Below the pieces are notes generated by a model, which searched no databases, was not told where the DNA came from, and worked only from the letters and a program-made list of their open reading frames with translations. A program made the position numbers and the translations under genes. Of a stretch of 64,000 nt of DNA, positions 17,511 to 26,091 are shown one piece after another (the first letter of the stretch is position 1; each line of letters opens with the position of its first letter). The DNA is taken from positions 62,001 through 126,000 of the forward strand of contig NZ_JBHUMO010000056.1 of assembly GCF_042685105.1 (NCBI RefSeq), written 5' to 3'. Source of the DNA: Enterococcus_G camelliae (lineage in GTDB: Bacteria > Bacillota > Bacilli > Lactobacillales > Enterococcaceae).

Positions 17511-17540
17511 AAAAAAGAGAGTCCCAATTACTCTCTCTTC
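17511..17540 (-). terminator. Terminator downstream of SMR gene
   Basis: On the minus strand a stem AGAGAGT/ACTCTCT with a 7-nt loop is followed by six T. It lies about 140 bp beyond the SMR stop. Confidence 0.6.
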
Positions 17541-17678
17541 CAAGATTTATTCAAAAACAACGCTATTGAAACAAAACTAGATTCCATTGTTGTTGGGTTA
17601 AAAACAAAGGCGGTCATGATGAATGGTAAGTTCGAGATATTAAAGGCGGTCAAACAATTTGGAAATAATGGGTACAGA

Positions 17679-17999
17679 CTAGTGACCACTAGTCAATTTA
17701 ATACCAATAATACCAATAATGAGTAAGATAATGAAAAACCAAGTAAGCAAGTTTAGTTTGTCGCCAAAAAATACGACACCAATAATGATTGAACCGACTG
17801 CTCCAACGCCAGTCCAAATTGGGTAAGCAAGACTAAGAGGCAAATTTTTAAGCGATAATGAAAGTAAGGCAAAGCTAATAGCCATTCCAATAAAAGTTAG
17901 TATAGTCCACCCCAAATGTGAAAATCCATTACTAAGTTTCATGGTACTAGACCAAACCACTTCAAAAATTCCAGCTAGAAATAAATAAATCCAAGTCAT
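17679..17999 (-). CDS. Small multidrug resistance (SMR) exporter, SugE/Gdx-like
   Basis: 106 residues with the four-helix SMR pattern. The proton/substrate-coupling Glu is E13 in LAGIFEVVW, and the third helix carries YPIWTGVGAVGS, which is closer to the SugE/Gdx branch than to EmrE. It should act as a dimeric proton-coupled exporter of guanidinium or small quaternary cations; the substrate is inferred. A hairpin with a T tract lies between it and the upstream acetyltransferase gene. The surrounding 17.3-19.2 kb is visibly more AT-rich than neighbours, suggesting acquisition. Confidence 0.85.
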   Translation of the reverse strand: MTWIYLFLAGIFEVVWSSTMKLSNGFSHLGWTILTFIGMAISFALLSLSLKNLPLSLAYPIWTGVGAVGSIIIGVVFFGDKLNLLTWFFIILLIIGIIGIKLTSGH

Positions 18000-18021
18000 T
18001 TTTTATTCTCCTTAAAAAATT

Positions 18022-18076
18022 AAAAAAACAGTTTATCCCACATCTTCATTGACCTAACGATGTAGAGATACTGTTT
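18022..18076 (-). terminator. Leader hairpin with T tract before the SMR gene
   Basis: Minus strand: AAACAGT (18070-18076) pairs with ACTGTTT (18026-18032), with internal TACATC/GATGT pairing, then seven T, then AAGGAG and the SMR start. It either terminates the acetyltransferase transcript or acts as an attenuator controlling the exporter. A small GTTCC-ACCG-GGAAC hairpin lies just upstream. Confidence 0.6.
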
Positions 18077-18130
18077 TAAAATTGTTCCCGGTGGAACATA
18101 GTATTTTATTCAATTTAAATAGTTACAGGT

Positions 18131-18643
18131 TTAAATATCTTTAACCATTATTAAATCAGTTTGTGGATCATCACCCATGTTAAATGTATGACTACCAACA
18201 AATTTAAAACCTAGATGCTGATAAAAGGCTTTAGCATTTTGATTAAATTCCCAAACACCTAACCAAATACGCTGTTTTCCTAATTGTGTAGCTTTTGCTA
18301 TTGCAATATCATATAGAATCTTACCCAGTCCTTGTTTTTGAAATGCTTTACAAATGTAGATTCGTTCAATTTCCAGAGCATTTTCAAAGCCATCTTCTGA
18401 TTGTACATCATTCACATTTAACTTTAGATAGCCCATAATTTCATCATTATCATTGAGTACAAAATAAAAAAAAGAATTTTCATTTTCCAGTTCTTCAGTT
18501 AGTTTTTCTAATTTGTAACTAGATTCTAAATAGTCTTCCATATTTTGTTTTGTATTTTGAGCTGCAAAAGTATCATAAAAAGTTTCAACACTGACTTTTT
18601 GTAATGCATCGAGGTCAGTCAAATCTAGTTCTTTAATATGCAT
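18131..18643 (-). CDS. GNAT N-acetyltransferase, PaiA-like
   Basis: 170 residues. The acetyl-CoA-binding motif A is IERIYICKAFQKQGLGKIL (Q/R-x-x-G-x-G/A form), followed by LGVWEFNQNAKAFYQHLGF typical of PaiA. The N-terminal FYDTFAAQNTKQNM block also fits. PaiA enzymes acetylate polyamines. Next to an SMR exporter, it may be part of a small-amine detoxification pair. Intact, with an internal AT-rich codon bias. Confidence 0.8.
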   Translation of the reverse strand: MHIKELDLTDLDALQKVSVETFYDTFAAQNTKQNMEDYLESSYKLEKLTEELENENSFFYFVLNDNDEIMGYLKLNVNDVQSEDGFENALEIERIYICKAFQKQGLGKILYDIAIAKATQLGKQRIWLGVWEFNQNAKAFYQHLGFKFVGSHTFNMGDDPQTDLIMVKDI

Positions 18644-19230
18644 AGTAGCGTTCTCCGTTTTTAAGTTTAAAAAAGCAAAAGTAGGTAACTCATTATTTTT
18701 TTAAAAACTAATGAGATGAAACCAACTATTATTGTAAACAATGTTTCTGGTAAAATAATTATTTTTATATTAGCATAATTCAAAAAAAAGTCAAATCAAA
18801 TATAAAAGACTTGAATTTACTTATTTCTCGTTCGATAGTGAGCCTATCTTACGTGTATCGAAGCAGAAACTATCTCAAAAATGATAGTCTAAACTCAAGA
18901 CAAGGATTGAAATCATTATCCAAAATATAGATTCCTGAAAAAAACCATCCACATTCATAGTCTCATCCTTGGGAGCGGATATCTTTCAAGCAATATCGTG
19001 GCGTATCGGAAAAAAAGGTAGAAGAATAGGAAACTAAGAAAACTAAGAAAACCGTGTAAACTGTACAATTATGTTTACCAAATACGATCACATTCGTTTT
19101 TGGGATATCTTCATCTTCGGACAGAAAAATTTCACCAAGCCTTTTTGGTGAGAAAGTAAGTAACGATAGGGACACTTGTGGTATACTTACAGAGAATGAT
19201 TTTGAAAATGATAGAGGAGGAAGCTCACTC
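18644..19230 (+). promoter_or_regulatory. Gene-poor AT-rich region ending in the metG promoter
   Basis: 587 bp without a supportable gene. The reverse-strand frame at 18963-19232 has no ribosome site or family look. Near metG an extended -10 (TG at 19179, TATACT at 19182-19187) is the likely promoter. No T-box signature was found before metG. A CACCAA/TTGGTG repeat lies at about 19132-19150. Confidence 0.5.
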
Positions 19231-21240
19231 ATGGCTGAGAAAGAAACATTTTATATAACAACACCAATTTATTATCCAAGTGGAAAATTACATATTGGCA
19301 ATTCTTATACAACTATTGCTTGTGATGCTGTTGCACGCTACAAACGGTTGATGGGATTTGACGTTTTTTATTTAACAGGTGTTGATGAACACGGACAAAA
19401 AATTGAAAAAAAAGCAGAAGAACTTGGTGTGGCACCAAAAGAATATGTGGATAAGATGGCCGCAGATGTTCAAAAACTTTGGAAAACATTGGATATTAGT
19501 TATGATAAATTTATTCGCACAACAGATGAGTACCATCAAGTAGCGGTGAAAAAGATTTTTCAACAGTTATTAGATCAAGGGGATATTTATCTTGGTGAGT
19601 ATGAAGGCTGGTATTCAATCTCTGATGAGGAATATTTTACTGAAACGCAATTGGCGGAAGTCTATCAGGACGAAGATGGGAAAGTGATTGGTGGGAAAGC
19701 ACCAAGTGGACATGAAGTAGAATTGGTGAAAGAAGAGTCCTACTTTTTCCGTATGAGCAAATATGCTGATCGTTTATTGGCTTACTATGAAGAACATCCT
19801 CAATTCATCCAGCCAGAATCACGAAAAAATGAAATGATTAACAATTTCATTAAGCCGGGTTTGGAAGATTTAGCAGTATCTCGGACAACTTTCTCCTGGG
19901 GGATTAAAGTGGATGCCAATCCGAAACACATTGTGTATGTTTGGATTGATGCCTTATCAAACTATATTTCCGCATTGGGCTATGGATCAGCTGACGATCA
20001 ATTGTTTAAAAAATACTGGCCAGCTGACGTTCAGATGGTTGGAAAAGAAATTGTTCGTTTCCATACTATTTATTGGCCAATTATGTTAATGGCTTTAGGG
20101 CTGCCGTTACCAAAAGAAGTGTTCGGTCATGGCTGGCTATTAATGAAAGATGGCAAAATGTCAAAATCAAAGGGCAATGTCGTTTATCCAGAAATGCTTG
20201 TAGAACGCTACGGGTTAGATGCCTTACGTTACTATTTATTGCGTGCTGTACCATTTGGAAGTGACGGTGTCTTCACACCAGAGGATTTTGTTGCTAGAGT
20301 GAATTATGATTTGGCCAATGACTTAGGTAATTTGTTAAATCGAACCATTGCGATGATTAATAAATATTGTGGAGGGTTTGTACCAAGCTATCAATCAAAA
20401 GTGACTCCGTTTGATAGTGAACTCTCGACAACCGCTGCCAACGTAATTGGCCGTTATCGTGAAGCAATGGATAATATGGAATTTTCAACAGCTCTATCCG
20501 AAGTGTGGACATTGATTTCACGGGCCAATAAATATATTGATGAAACACAACCTTGGATCTTGGCTAAAGATGAAACGAAAAAAGCGGAATTGGATAGCGT
20601 TATGATTCATTTGGCGGAATCATTGCGGATAGCCGCACTGTTGTTACAACCAGTGATGACAGAAACACCAAGCAAAATTTTTGAACAGTTAGGGTTAACA
20701 CAACGTTCGACCAATTTAACTGATTTACGATTCGGTGAATTTCCTGAAGAAACCAAGGTGATTGAAAAAGGCACACCCATTTTCCCACGGTTAGATATGG
20801 AAGAGGAAATCGCCTATATTCAAGCGAAGATGTCAGAGGGAACACAGCCTGTTACTGAGACGGTGAATTGGCAACCAGAAGAGACAATTTTACATTCAAC
20901 CAAAGAGAAACAAATCAAATACGATGATTTTGATAAAGTTGAATTAAAAGTAGCCGAAGTGGTGGATTGTCAAAAAGTGGAGGGAGCAGATAAACTGCTA
21001 CAATTTCGATTGGATGCAGGTGATTCAAGTAATCGCCAAATTTTATCAGGCATTGCAGACTTTTATCCGACACCAAGTAAGCTCATCGGCAAAAAAGTGG
21101 TCATCGTGGCAAACTTAAAACCGCGAAAAATGCGTGGCTTAATCAGCCAAGGCATGATTCTTTCTGCAGAAGATGCGGAAGGCAATCTTCAAATTGTTGA
21201 GGCACCAAAAGGCATGCCAAACGGAGCCAGCATTGCTTAA
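19231..21240 (+). CDS. metG: Methionyl-tRNA synthetase
   Basis: 669-residue class-I synthetase that charges tRNA-Met. The HIGH-type motif is HIGN starting at residue 21, and KMSKS is at about 309-313. The anticodon-binding helical domain spans about 390-540. The C-terminal EMAP/Trbp-like tRNA-binding domain (about 565-669, FDKVELKVAEVV) is present, so this is the long dimeric form. The zinc-knuckle Cys residues are missing in the connective peptide, as in the metal-free Firmicute type. GAGGAGG precedes the ATG. Confidence 0.95.
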   Translation: MAEKETFYITTPIYYPSGKLHIGNSYTTIACDAVARYKRLMGFDVFYLTGVDEHGQKIEKKAEELGVAPKEYVDKMAADVQKLWKTLDISYDKFIRTTDEYHQVAVKKIFQQLLDQGDIYLGEYEGWYSISDEEYFTETQLAEVYQDEDGKVIGGKAPSGHEVELVKEESYFFRMSKYADRLLAYYEEHPQFIQPESRKNEMINNFIKPGLEDLAVSRTTFSWGIKVDANPKHIVYVWIDALSNYISALGYGSADDQLFKKYWPADVQMVGKEIVRFHTIYWPIMLMALGLPLPKEVFGHGWLLMKDGKMSKSKGNVVYPEMLVERYGLDALRYYLLRAVPFGSDGVFTPEDFVARVNYDLANDLGNLLNRTIAMINKYCGGFVPSYQSKVTPFDSELSTTAANVIGRYREAMDNMEFSTALSEVWTLISRANKYIDETQPWILAKDETKKAELDSVMIHLAESLRIAALLLQPVMTETPSKIFEQLGLTQRSTNLTDLRFGEFPEETKVIEKGTPIFPRLDMEEEIAYIQAKMSEGTQPVTETVNWQPEETILHSTKEKQIKYDDFDKVELKVAEVVDCQKVEGADKLLQFRLDAGDSSNRQILSGIADFYPTPSKLIGKKVVIVANLKPRKMRGLISQGMILSAEDAEGNLQIVEAPKGMPNGASIA

Positions 21241-21282
21241 GTTAGTATGACACACGTTTGATTGTTGAGATGGACAAATAGA

Positions 21283-21342
21283 AAAGAACCAATGACGCCA
21301 CCAGATGCCTCTTACCCGAGCATGCGTGATTGGTTCTTTTTT
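21283..21342 (+). terminator. Terminator after metG
   Basis: AAAGAACCAATGACGC pairs with GCGTGATTGGTTCTTT (one mismatch) and ends in a T run. Confidence 0.85.
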
Positions 21343-21400
21343 AGAATCCAAGGAATTGTGGATAGAATGTGTTCTTTACTTGAAATTTGATAGAAAGGAA

Positions 21401-21429
21401 TTGTTTTCTGATTGTTTTTCTTGTATACT
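21401..21429 (+). promoter_or_regulatory. Promoter of the riboswitch-ATPase unit
   Basis: TTGTTT (21401-21406) and TATACT (21424-21429) with 17-bp spacing, placing the RNA start about 15 bases before the riboswitch. Confidence 0.65.
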
Positions 21430-21450
21430 TTTCTTTGTAATAGTTTTGTT

Positions 21451-21576
21451 CATAGGGGAGTAATCGGCAGCAAATGCTGTGGCAACATCACCAACAAGAA
21501 AGAAATTTCTGGTGTTGCCTTAATTGGTGAGACTTATGTATGTTGTACTGCACGCATACACAGGTCTATTTTTTTT
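21451..21576 (+). ncRNA. yybP-ykoY (Mn2+) riboswitch with terminator platform
   Basis: The conserved 5' element GGGGAGTA is at 21455-21462 and the 3' element GGTGAGACTTATG at 21525-21537, enclosing hairpins in the 21470-21520 segment. It continues into a stem TATGTATG...CGCATACA followed by T8 (21569-21576). Part of that stem overlaps the 3' side of the aptamer, as expected for an ON switch in which Mn2+ binding prevents termination. The motif match is by eye; the class is established as a manganese sensor. Confidence 0.85.
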
Positions 21577-21618
21577 AACTTTGAGCGACTTGTGTAAAAG
21601 ATACTAAGGGGGAAAATC

Positions 21619-24333
21619 ATGTCAGAATTAAGTGAAAAGAAACAGCAACAAACTGAGCCTTTTTACGCAAAAAGCGCAGAGGAGACACTTACTGCGTTGC
21701 ACTCTCAAGCGGAAGGCCTATCAGATCAAGAGGCAGCTGCTCGTCTGGAACAATATGGACCAAATGAATTGGAAGCTGGGAAAAAGACCACCATCTTGCA
21801 AAAATTTTTAGAGCAGTTTAAAGACTTGATGATCATCGTGTTGTTAGTCGCTGCCATTATTTCCGCGGTTGTTTCTCATGAGGCAGTCGATGCCGCGATT
21901 ATTCTAGCAGTTGTCATTATTAATGCCATTATGGGAGTTGTGCAAGAGTCTAAAGCGGAACAAGCGATTGAAGCGTTACGCGAGATGTCTACCCCTAATG
22001 CGAATATTCTTCGTTCAGGCCACTCAAAAAGTGTTAGCAGTCATGAGTTGGTTCCTGGGGATATTGTGCTATTAGAAGCCGGCGATGTTGTGCCCGCTGA
22101 TATGCGTTTGTTAGAAATTAGTTCATTAAAAATTGAAGAGGCGGCATTGACCGGTGAATCCGTTCCTGTGGAAAAAGATTTAACTGTTTTAGAGGGAACC
22201 GATATTGGCATTGGAGACCGCGTAAACATGGCCTATTCCAACAGCAATGTAACCTATGGCCGAGGAAAAGGGGTCGTTGTTAACACCGGAATGAATACTG
22301 AAGTGGGCAAGATTGCCGGCATGCTAGCCAATGCCGATGAAACGGAAACACCGTTGAAGCGCAACTTGAATCAACTAGGAAAGTTTTTGACCATTGCAAT
22401 CATTATTATTGCGGTCGTAATGTTCTTTGTCGGTACCTTGATTAACAATCAATCATGGGTAGATATGTTATTAACTTCTATCTCATTAGCTGTTGCGGCT
22501 ATTCCAGAAGGATTACCAGCCATTGTAACCATTATTTTAGCCTTAGGTACACAAGTCATGGCCAAACGCAATGCGATGATTCGAAAGTTGCCAGCAGTTG
22601 AAACATTAGGCGCAACCGACATCATTTGTTCTGATAAAACAGGGACATTGACATTAAATCAAATGACAGTTGAAAAACTCTACTTTGATGGTACGCAGTT
22701 TGCTGCCGATGAGGAAATTGCTAAAGATAATTTAGCCATTAAGTTGATGAATTATGCCAATGACACGAAGTTTAGTAAAGAAGGCGATCTGATTGGGGAC
22801 CCTACTGAAACGGCATTGGTTCAATTTGGTTTAGATAAAGGCTTTGATGTTCGCCAAGAAGGCAAAGCCGAACCACGTGTAGCAGATTTGCCATTTGACT
22901 CTGATCGAAAATTGATGAGTACCATTCATCAATTGGCAGATGGCACGTTCTTGGTGGCCGTAAAAGGAGCCCCAGATGTTCTAATTAACCGATCGACAAA
23001 AATATATCAAGGAGGAAAAGAAATTTCCCTTGATGAAACACAAAAAACGGCCATTCTAGAAAATAATAAAAATATGGCACAACAAGCTCTACGGGTACTA
23101 GGTGTTGCTTACAAAATTATGCCAACGTTGCCAGACGAACGCACCTCAGAAGTCATTGAAAATCAATTGGTCTTTACGGGCTTAATTGGGATGATTGACC
23201 CAGAACGTTCCGAAGCAGCGGAAGCAGTTCGTGTGGCGAAAGAGGCGGGTATTCGTCCAATTATGATTACTGGGGACCATCGTGATACGGCGGAAGCCAT
23301 TGCTGGACGATTGGGAATCATTAAACCTGGTGATGATGATGCCGTGTTAACTGGAGCGGAATTAAATAATCTATCAGAAGCAGAATTTGCCAATAAGGTA
23401 ACGCAATATTCGGTTTATGCGCGTGTTTCACCTGAACACAAAGTACGTATTGTAAAAGCATGGCAAAATGCTGGTAAAGTCGTAGCGATGACCGGTGATG
23501 GAGTCAATGATGCACCAGCATTGAAACAAGCTGATATTGGTGTTGGTATGGGAATTACGGGTACTGAAGTGTCAAAAGGTGCCTCAGATATGGTCCTTGC
23601 TGATGACAATTTTGCGACAATCGTCGTGGCCGTTGAAGAAGGACGCAAGGTATTCTCCAATATCCAAAAAGCCATTCAATATTTAATGGCCGCAAACTTA
23701 GGGGAAGTATTAACACTCTTTATTGCCACGATTCTTGCTTGGGATACCTTGCTGCCTATTCATTTATTGTGGATTAACCTTGTAACAGATACCTTCCCAG
23801 CCATTGCATTAGGAATGGAACCTGCTGAAAAGAACCTAATGGCACACAAACCTCGTGGAAAAAAATCAAACTTCTTTTCCGGTGGGGTATTGAGTAGTAT
23901 TATTTATCAAGGGATTTTGGAGGCCGCAACCGTGTTATTTGTTTACTGGTCAGCCATCCAATGGCCAGCACACACTGCGGACAATATGATTGGTTTGTCG
24001 GCGGCACAATTATACGACCTACAACATGGCGATGCATTAACAATGGCTTTCGCTACTTTAGGGTTAATGCAATTGTTCCACGCGTTCAATGTGAAATCTG
24101 TTCACCAGTCCTTGTTTAAAGTAGGTTTCTTTAAAAATAAAGCATTCAACTATGCGATTCTTTTATCCTTTGTCATGATGATGATTATTATCGTTGTACC
24201 AGGATTGAATGATATTTTCCGAGTGACTCATTTAGATACGTATCAATGGGGAATCGTATTAGGATCTTCATTCGCGATTATTCCTGTAGTTGAAATTGTC
24301 AAAGCCATTCAAAGGGCTATGGGCAAAGAGTAA
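21619..24333 (+). CDS. P-type cation-transporting ATPase, probable Mn2+/Ca2+ exporter
   Basis: 904-residue class II P-type ATPase. TGES is in the actuator domain, the PEGLPAI helix contributes to the ion site, and the phosphorylated Asp is D339 in DKTGTLT. TGDGVNDAP is in the hinge. Ten membrane segments are arranged in the usual 2+2+6 pattern. Database annotation would say calcium ATPase. The Mn2+ riboswitch directly upstream, and the Lactococcus YoaB precedent, favour manganese detoxification. AAGGGGG precedes the ATG. It is a single gene ending in a strong terminator. Confidence 0.92.
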   Translation: MSELSEKKQQQTEPFYAKSAEETLTALHSQAEGLSDQEAAARLEQYGPNELEAGKKTTILQKFLEQFKDLMIIVLLVAAIISAVVSHEAVDAAIILAVVIINAIMGVVQESKAEQAIEALREMSTPNANILRSGHSKSVSSHELVPGDIVLLEAGDVVPADMRLLEISSLKIEEAALTGESVPVEKDLTVLEGTDIGIGDRVNMAYSNSNVTYGRGKGVVVNTGMNTEVGKIAGMLANADETETPLKRNLNQLGKFLTIAIIIIAVVMFFVGTLINNQSWVDMLLTSISLAVAAIPEGLPAIVTIILALGTQVMAKRNAMIRKLPAVETLGATDIICSDKTGTLTLNQMTVEKLYFDGTQFAADEEIAKDNLAIKLMNYANDTKFSKEGDLIGDPTETALVQFGLDKGFDVRQEGKAEPRVADLPFDSDRKLMSTIHQLADGTFLVAVKGAPDVLINRSTKIYQGGKEISLDETQKTAILENNKNMAQQALRVLGVAYKIMPTLPDERTSEVIENQLVFTGLIGMIDPERSEAAEAVRVAKEAGIRPIMITGDHRDTAEAIAGRLGIIKPGDDDAVLTGAELNNLSEAEFANKVTQYSVYARVSPEHKVRIVKAWQNAGKVVAMTGDGVNDAPALKQADIGVGMGITGTEVSKGASDMVLADDNFATIVVAVEEGRKVFSNIQKAIQYLMAANLGEVLTLFIATILAWDTLLPIHLLWINLVTDTFPAIALGMEPAEKNLMAHKPRGKKSNFFSGGVLSSIIYQGILEAATVLFVYWSAIQWPAHTADNMIGLSAAQLYDLQHGDALTMAFATLGLMQLFHAFNVKSVHQSLFKVGFFKNKAFNYAILLSFVMMMIIIVVPGLNDIFRVTHLDTYQWGIVLGSSFAIIPVVEIVKAIQRAMGKE

Positions 24334-24350
24334 AAATGAATTGCCATTTT

Positions 24351-24395
24351 AGTGATGGGTAAGCCAACTTGTTCGTTGCTTCCCATCACTTTTTT
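24351..24395 (+). terminator. Terminator after cation ATPase
   Basis: AGTGATGGG (24351-24359) pairs with CCCATCACT (24382-24390), extended internally, followed by T6. Confidence 0.88.
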
Positions 24396-24449
24396 GTTGG
24401 AACGCGATTTTTCAGTTCAACCAGTAGTGCTATCTTTGGGAGAGTCAAC

Positions 24450-24478
24450 TTGGCGAAATGATGAAAACAAGGTAAAAT
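24450..24478 (+). promoter_or_regulatory. Promoter for the 142-residue gene
   Basis: TTGGCG (24450-24455) and TAAAAT (24473-24478), 17 bp apart. Confidence 0.55.
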
Positions 24479-24505
24479 AGAGAAAAACGGAAGAGGAGAA
24501 CAGAG

Positions 24506-24934
24506 ATGAAACGACCAGATTTAGGCTATTATTTATCGATGATTAATTCGATTGTGACCGATACGGAACAAACCGGAACCCAATTGAACGATGCTTTTGA
24601 AGAGGTGAAAGGTGCAATTGAACGAAAAGAGATTGCTTCGTTTGATGATGCCCGTCGCATGGAAATAGTAGAATTGTTTCAAACGGGGACAGATAAGTAT
24701 CGCCTAATGTTAGAACAAATCAGTAAATTACAGCCACCAGCCCGTATTTTAGGAAACCATAAAAAATTTGAGCACGCCTATAAAAGTTATGTGGCAGGTT
24801 GTGAAGAAATGATTCTTAGTTTAGAGGATGGTATCGATGTAGCAGCATTTTACGCAGCAGAAGAAAAACAAGATCAAGCCACTGATGCAATCGCCGCAGC
24901 AATCCAAAAGATGACCCAAGTAATGGTAAAATAA
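24506..24934 (+). CDS. Uncharacterised helical protein
   Basis: 142 residues, no signal peptide or membrane segment, Glu/Ala/Lys-rich and predicted mostly alpha-helical. Sequence blocks such as GYYLSMINSIVTDTEQTG and YKSYVAGCEEMILSLEDG are not tied to a family I know. GAGGAG lies upstream and it has its own promoter. It may be a cytosolic four-helix protein; no function is claimed. Confidence 0.7.
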   Translation: MKRPDLGYYLSMINSIVTDTEQTGTQLNDAFEEVKGAIERKEIASFDDARRMEIVELFQTGTDKYRLMLEQISKLQPPARILGNHKKFEHAYKSYVAGCEEMILSLEDGIDVAAFYAAEEKQDQATDAIAAAIQKMTQVMVK

Positions 24935-25111
24935 TCAGAAGAAACCAAGAAAAATTTAATCTAACTATTAGAAGATTTTCAAGATTGAATACGAGAGTTA
25001 CGGTAAAATAATTACATAACCAACAATAACCTTTTTATTTTTCAGTAACTCCCTAACCAAGAGTTACTACTCCTTTTTCCGCTAGGCCTAACCAACCTAG
25101 TGGTTTTTTTT
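24935..25111 (+). terminator. Hairpins downstream of 142-residue gene, beside the integrase remnant
   Basis: An AGTAACTC/GAGTTACT stem-loop lies at about 25042-25067. A terminator stem CCGCTAGG (25079-25086) with CCTAGTGG (25096-25103) and T8 follows at 25104-25111. An attachment site could be here, given the integrase fragment next door, but no repeat pair confirms it. Confidence 0.6.
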
Positions 25112-25145
25112 GTGCCTTGATACATAAGGGGTTCTAGCCACTTTA

Positions 25146-25331
25146 TCAAATAATTGATGTTGGCCAAAAAGAGTAGCAAAAATAAAAAGGTCTGTGCATT
25201 TGTCCGTGCATTGGGTTAAAACCCAACAAAATTGGCAAACTTTGAAGCTGTTTTTTTTTCTCTTCAGGCATGACATGAGAGTAAATTTCTAATGTGATGG
25301 TTATATTTTTATGGCCTAACCGTTCACTCAC
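25146..25331 (-). pseudogene. Tyrosine recombinase C-terminal remnant
   Basis: About 60 codons that encode the end of a phage/ICE-type integrase: RLGHKNITITLEIYSHV contains the conserved His (GHK) and the nucleophilic Tyr (IYSHV). The Arg boxes and the rest are missing. Upstream in frame a stop lies about eight codons before the first recognisable residues. It marks a lost mobile element. About 170 bp beyond it (25332-25505) hold no gene. Confidence 0.8.
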
Positions 25332-25505
25332 TTCTTTCTTGTCTATTTTTTTGATTTTTTTCTAGGCAATGCAATCAACATGGTCGTTTTGAGATTGGCT
25401 TTGCCAATTAGCTTTTGGTTGAACTTTTTCTTTTTAATTCGTTTGTTCAATCAATCTCCTCTCCTCTCTTCTTGTTTATTGAGTAGTGCTGAAAAATTCG
25501 TCATG

Positions 25506-25535
25506 AAAAAAGCTACCTGTGCGGGTAGCTTTTTT
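25506..25535. terminator. Bidirectional terminator
   Basis: AAGCTACC/GGTAGCTT stem flanked by A5 and T5. It ends the minus-strand lactonase transcript. Confidence 0.85.
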
Positions 25536-25545
25536 CGTTGATAAA

Positions 25546-25707
25546 CTAATTTTCAACATTTTGAACATAATCTTCAAAATATTGTAAAAGGTCGTGTTTG
25601 AAAGCTTGGTACTCTTCTTCTGTATAGGTTTTGTTTTCCACTTTGACATTGAAAAATGGCAAAGATAATTCTTCTCTAAGTCTTTCTAATACTTCATCTG
25701 AATTCAT
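25546..25707 (-). CDS. Small acidic protein (53 residues), unknown
   Basis: A short gene. The ATG at 25707 is preceded by AGGAGG at ideal distance; the product starts MNSDEVLERLREELSLPFF and ends in an acidic helix (QYFEDYVQNVEN). It lies 11 bp after the 116-residue gene and just before a strong terminator, so it is the last gene of the lactonase operon. I do not recognise it. The good ribosome site, position and codon content support it as real. Confidence 0.65.
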   Translation of the reverse strand: MNSDEVLERLREELSLPFFNVKVENKTYTEEEYQAFKHDLLQYFEDYVQNVEN

Positions 25708-25718
25708 AGCAATTCCTC

Positions 25719-26069
25719 CTAAATCATGTTGAAAGAAGTGGATAACGTTTCGAAAGCTGTCTGCATTTCGGCCATTCGTTTGGATAATGAAAGAAAGTCA
25801 TCTTGGTCATGAAACAAAATTTGTTTCAATTCAAAGTAAAATTGATCAAAAGCGTTCACGAAATCTTCAACCTCGGTGGTTTGCAATTCAGGGAATGTAT
25901 CGCAACGAACGTAGGATTTTTCCGCAATTGCATAGATTTCCGCAGTTGTCAAAATAGCTAGATCGCTATCAAAACGCCGATTAGCAATTAATTCACTAAC
26001 GGCATGGGACTTATTTAAGATATTGGAAAAGTCTTTTAAAATGAGCTCTTTTGGGGTCTTGCTAAACAT
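25719..26069 (-). CDS. Uncharacterised cytosolic protein (116 residues)
   Basis: Mostly helical, without signal peptide or membrane segments; Asp/Glu and Phe are frequent. The ATG at 26069 (MFSKTPKELIL) is chosen over the GTG at 26078 because GAGAGGAA lies 9 nt before the ATG and abuts the GTG. It sits 22 bp after the lactonase gene and 11 bp before the 53-residue gene, so the three are probably co-transcribed. No family recognised. Confidence 0.7.
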   Translation of the reverse strand: MFSKTPKELILKDFSNILNKSHAVSELIANRRFDSDLAILTTAEIYAIAEKSYVRCDTFPELQTTEVEDFVNAFDQFYFELKQILFHDQDDFLSLSKRMAEMQTAFETLSTSFNMI

Positions 26070-26091
26070 GGTGAACACTTCCTCTCTTCAC

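Noticed and set aside
17475..17726. 83-codon plus-strand frame
   Set aside because: No ribosome site; it crosses a terminator hairpin and runs into the SMR gene end on the opposite strand.
18000..18130. Guanidine riboswitch before the SMR exporter
   Set aside because: Only one small hairpin with an ACCG loop is present. The paired ACGR loops of guanidine-II and the guanidine-I core motifs are missing.
18990..19230. T-box leader for metG
   Set aside because: The conserved T-box bulge sequence and matching terminator/anti-terminator are absent.
18963..19232. 89-codon reverse-strand frame upstream of metG
   Set aside because: It overlaps the metG promoter, lacks a ribosome site and has Ser/Phe-rich composition without family features.
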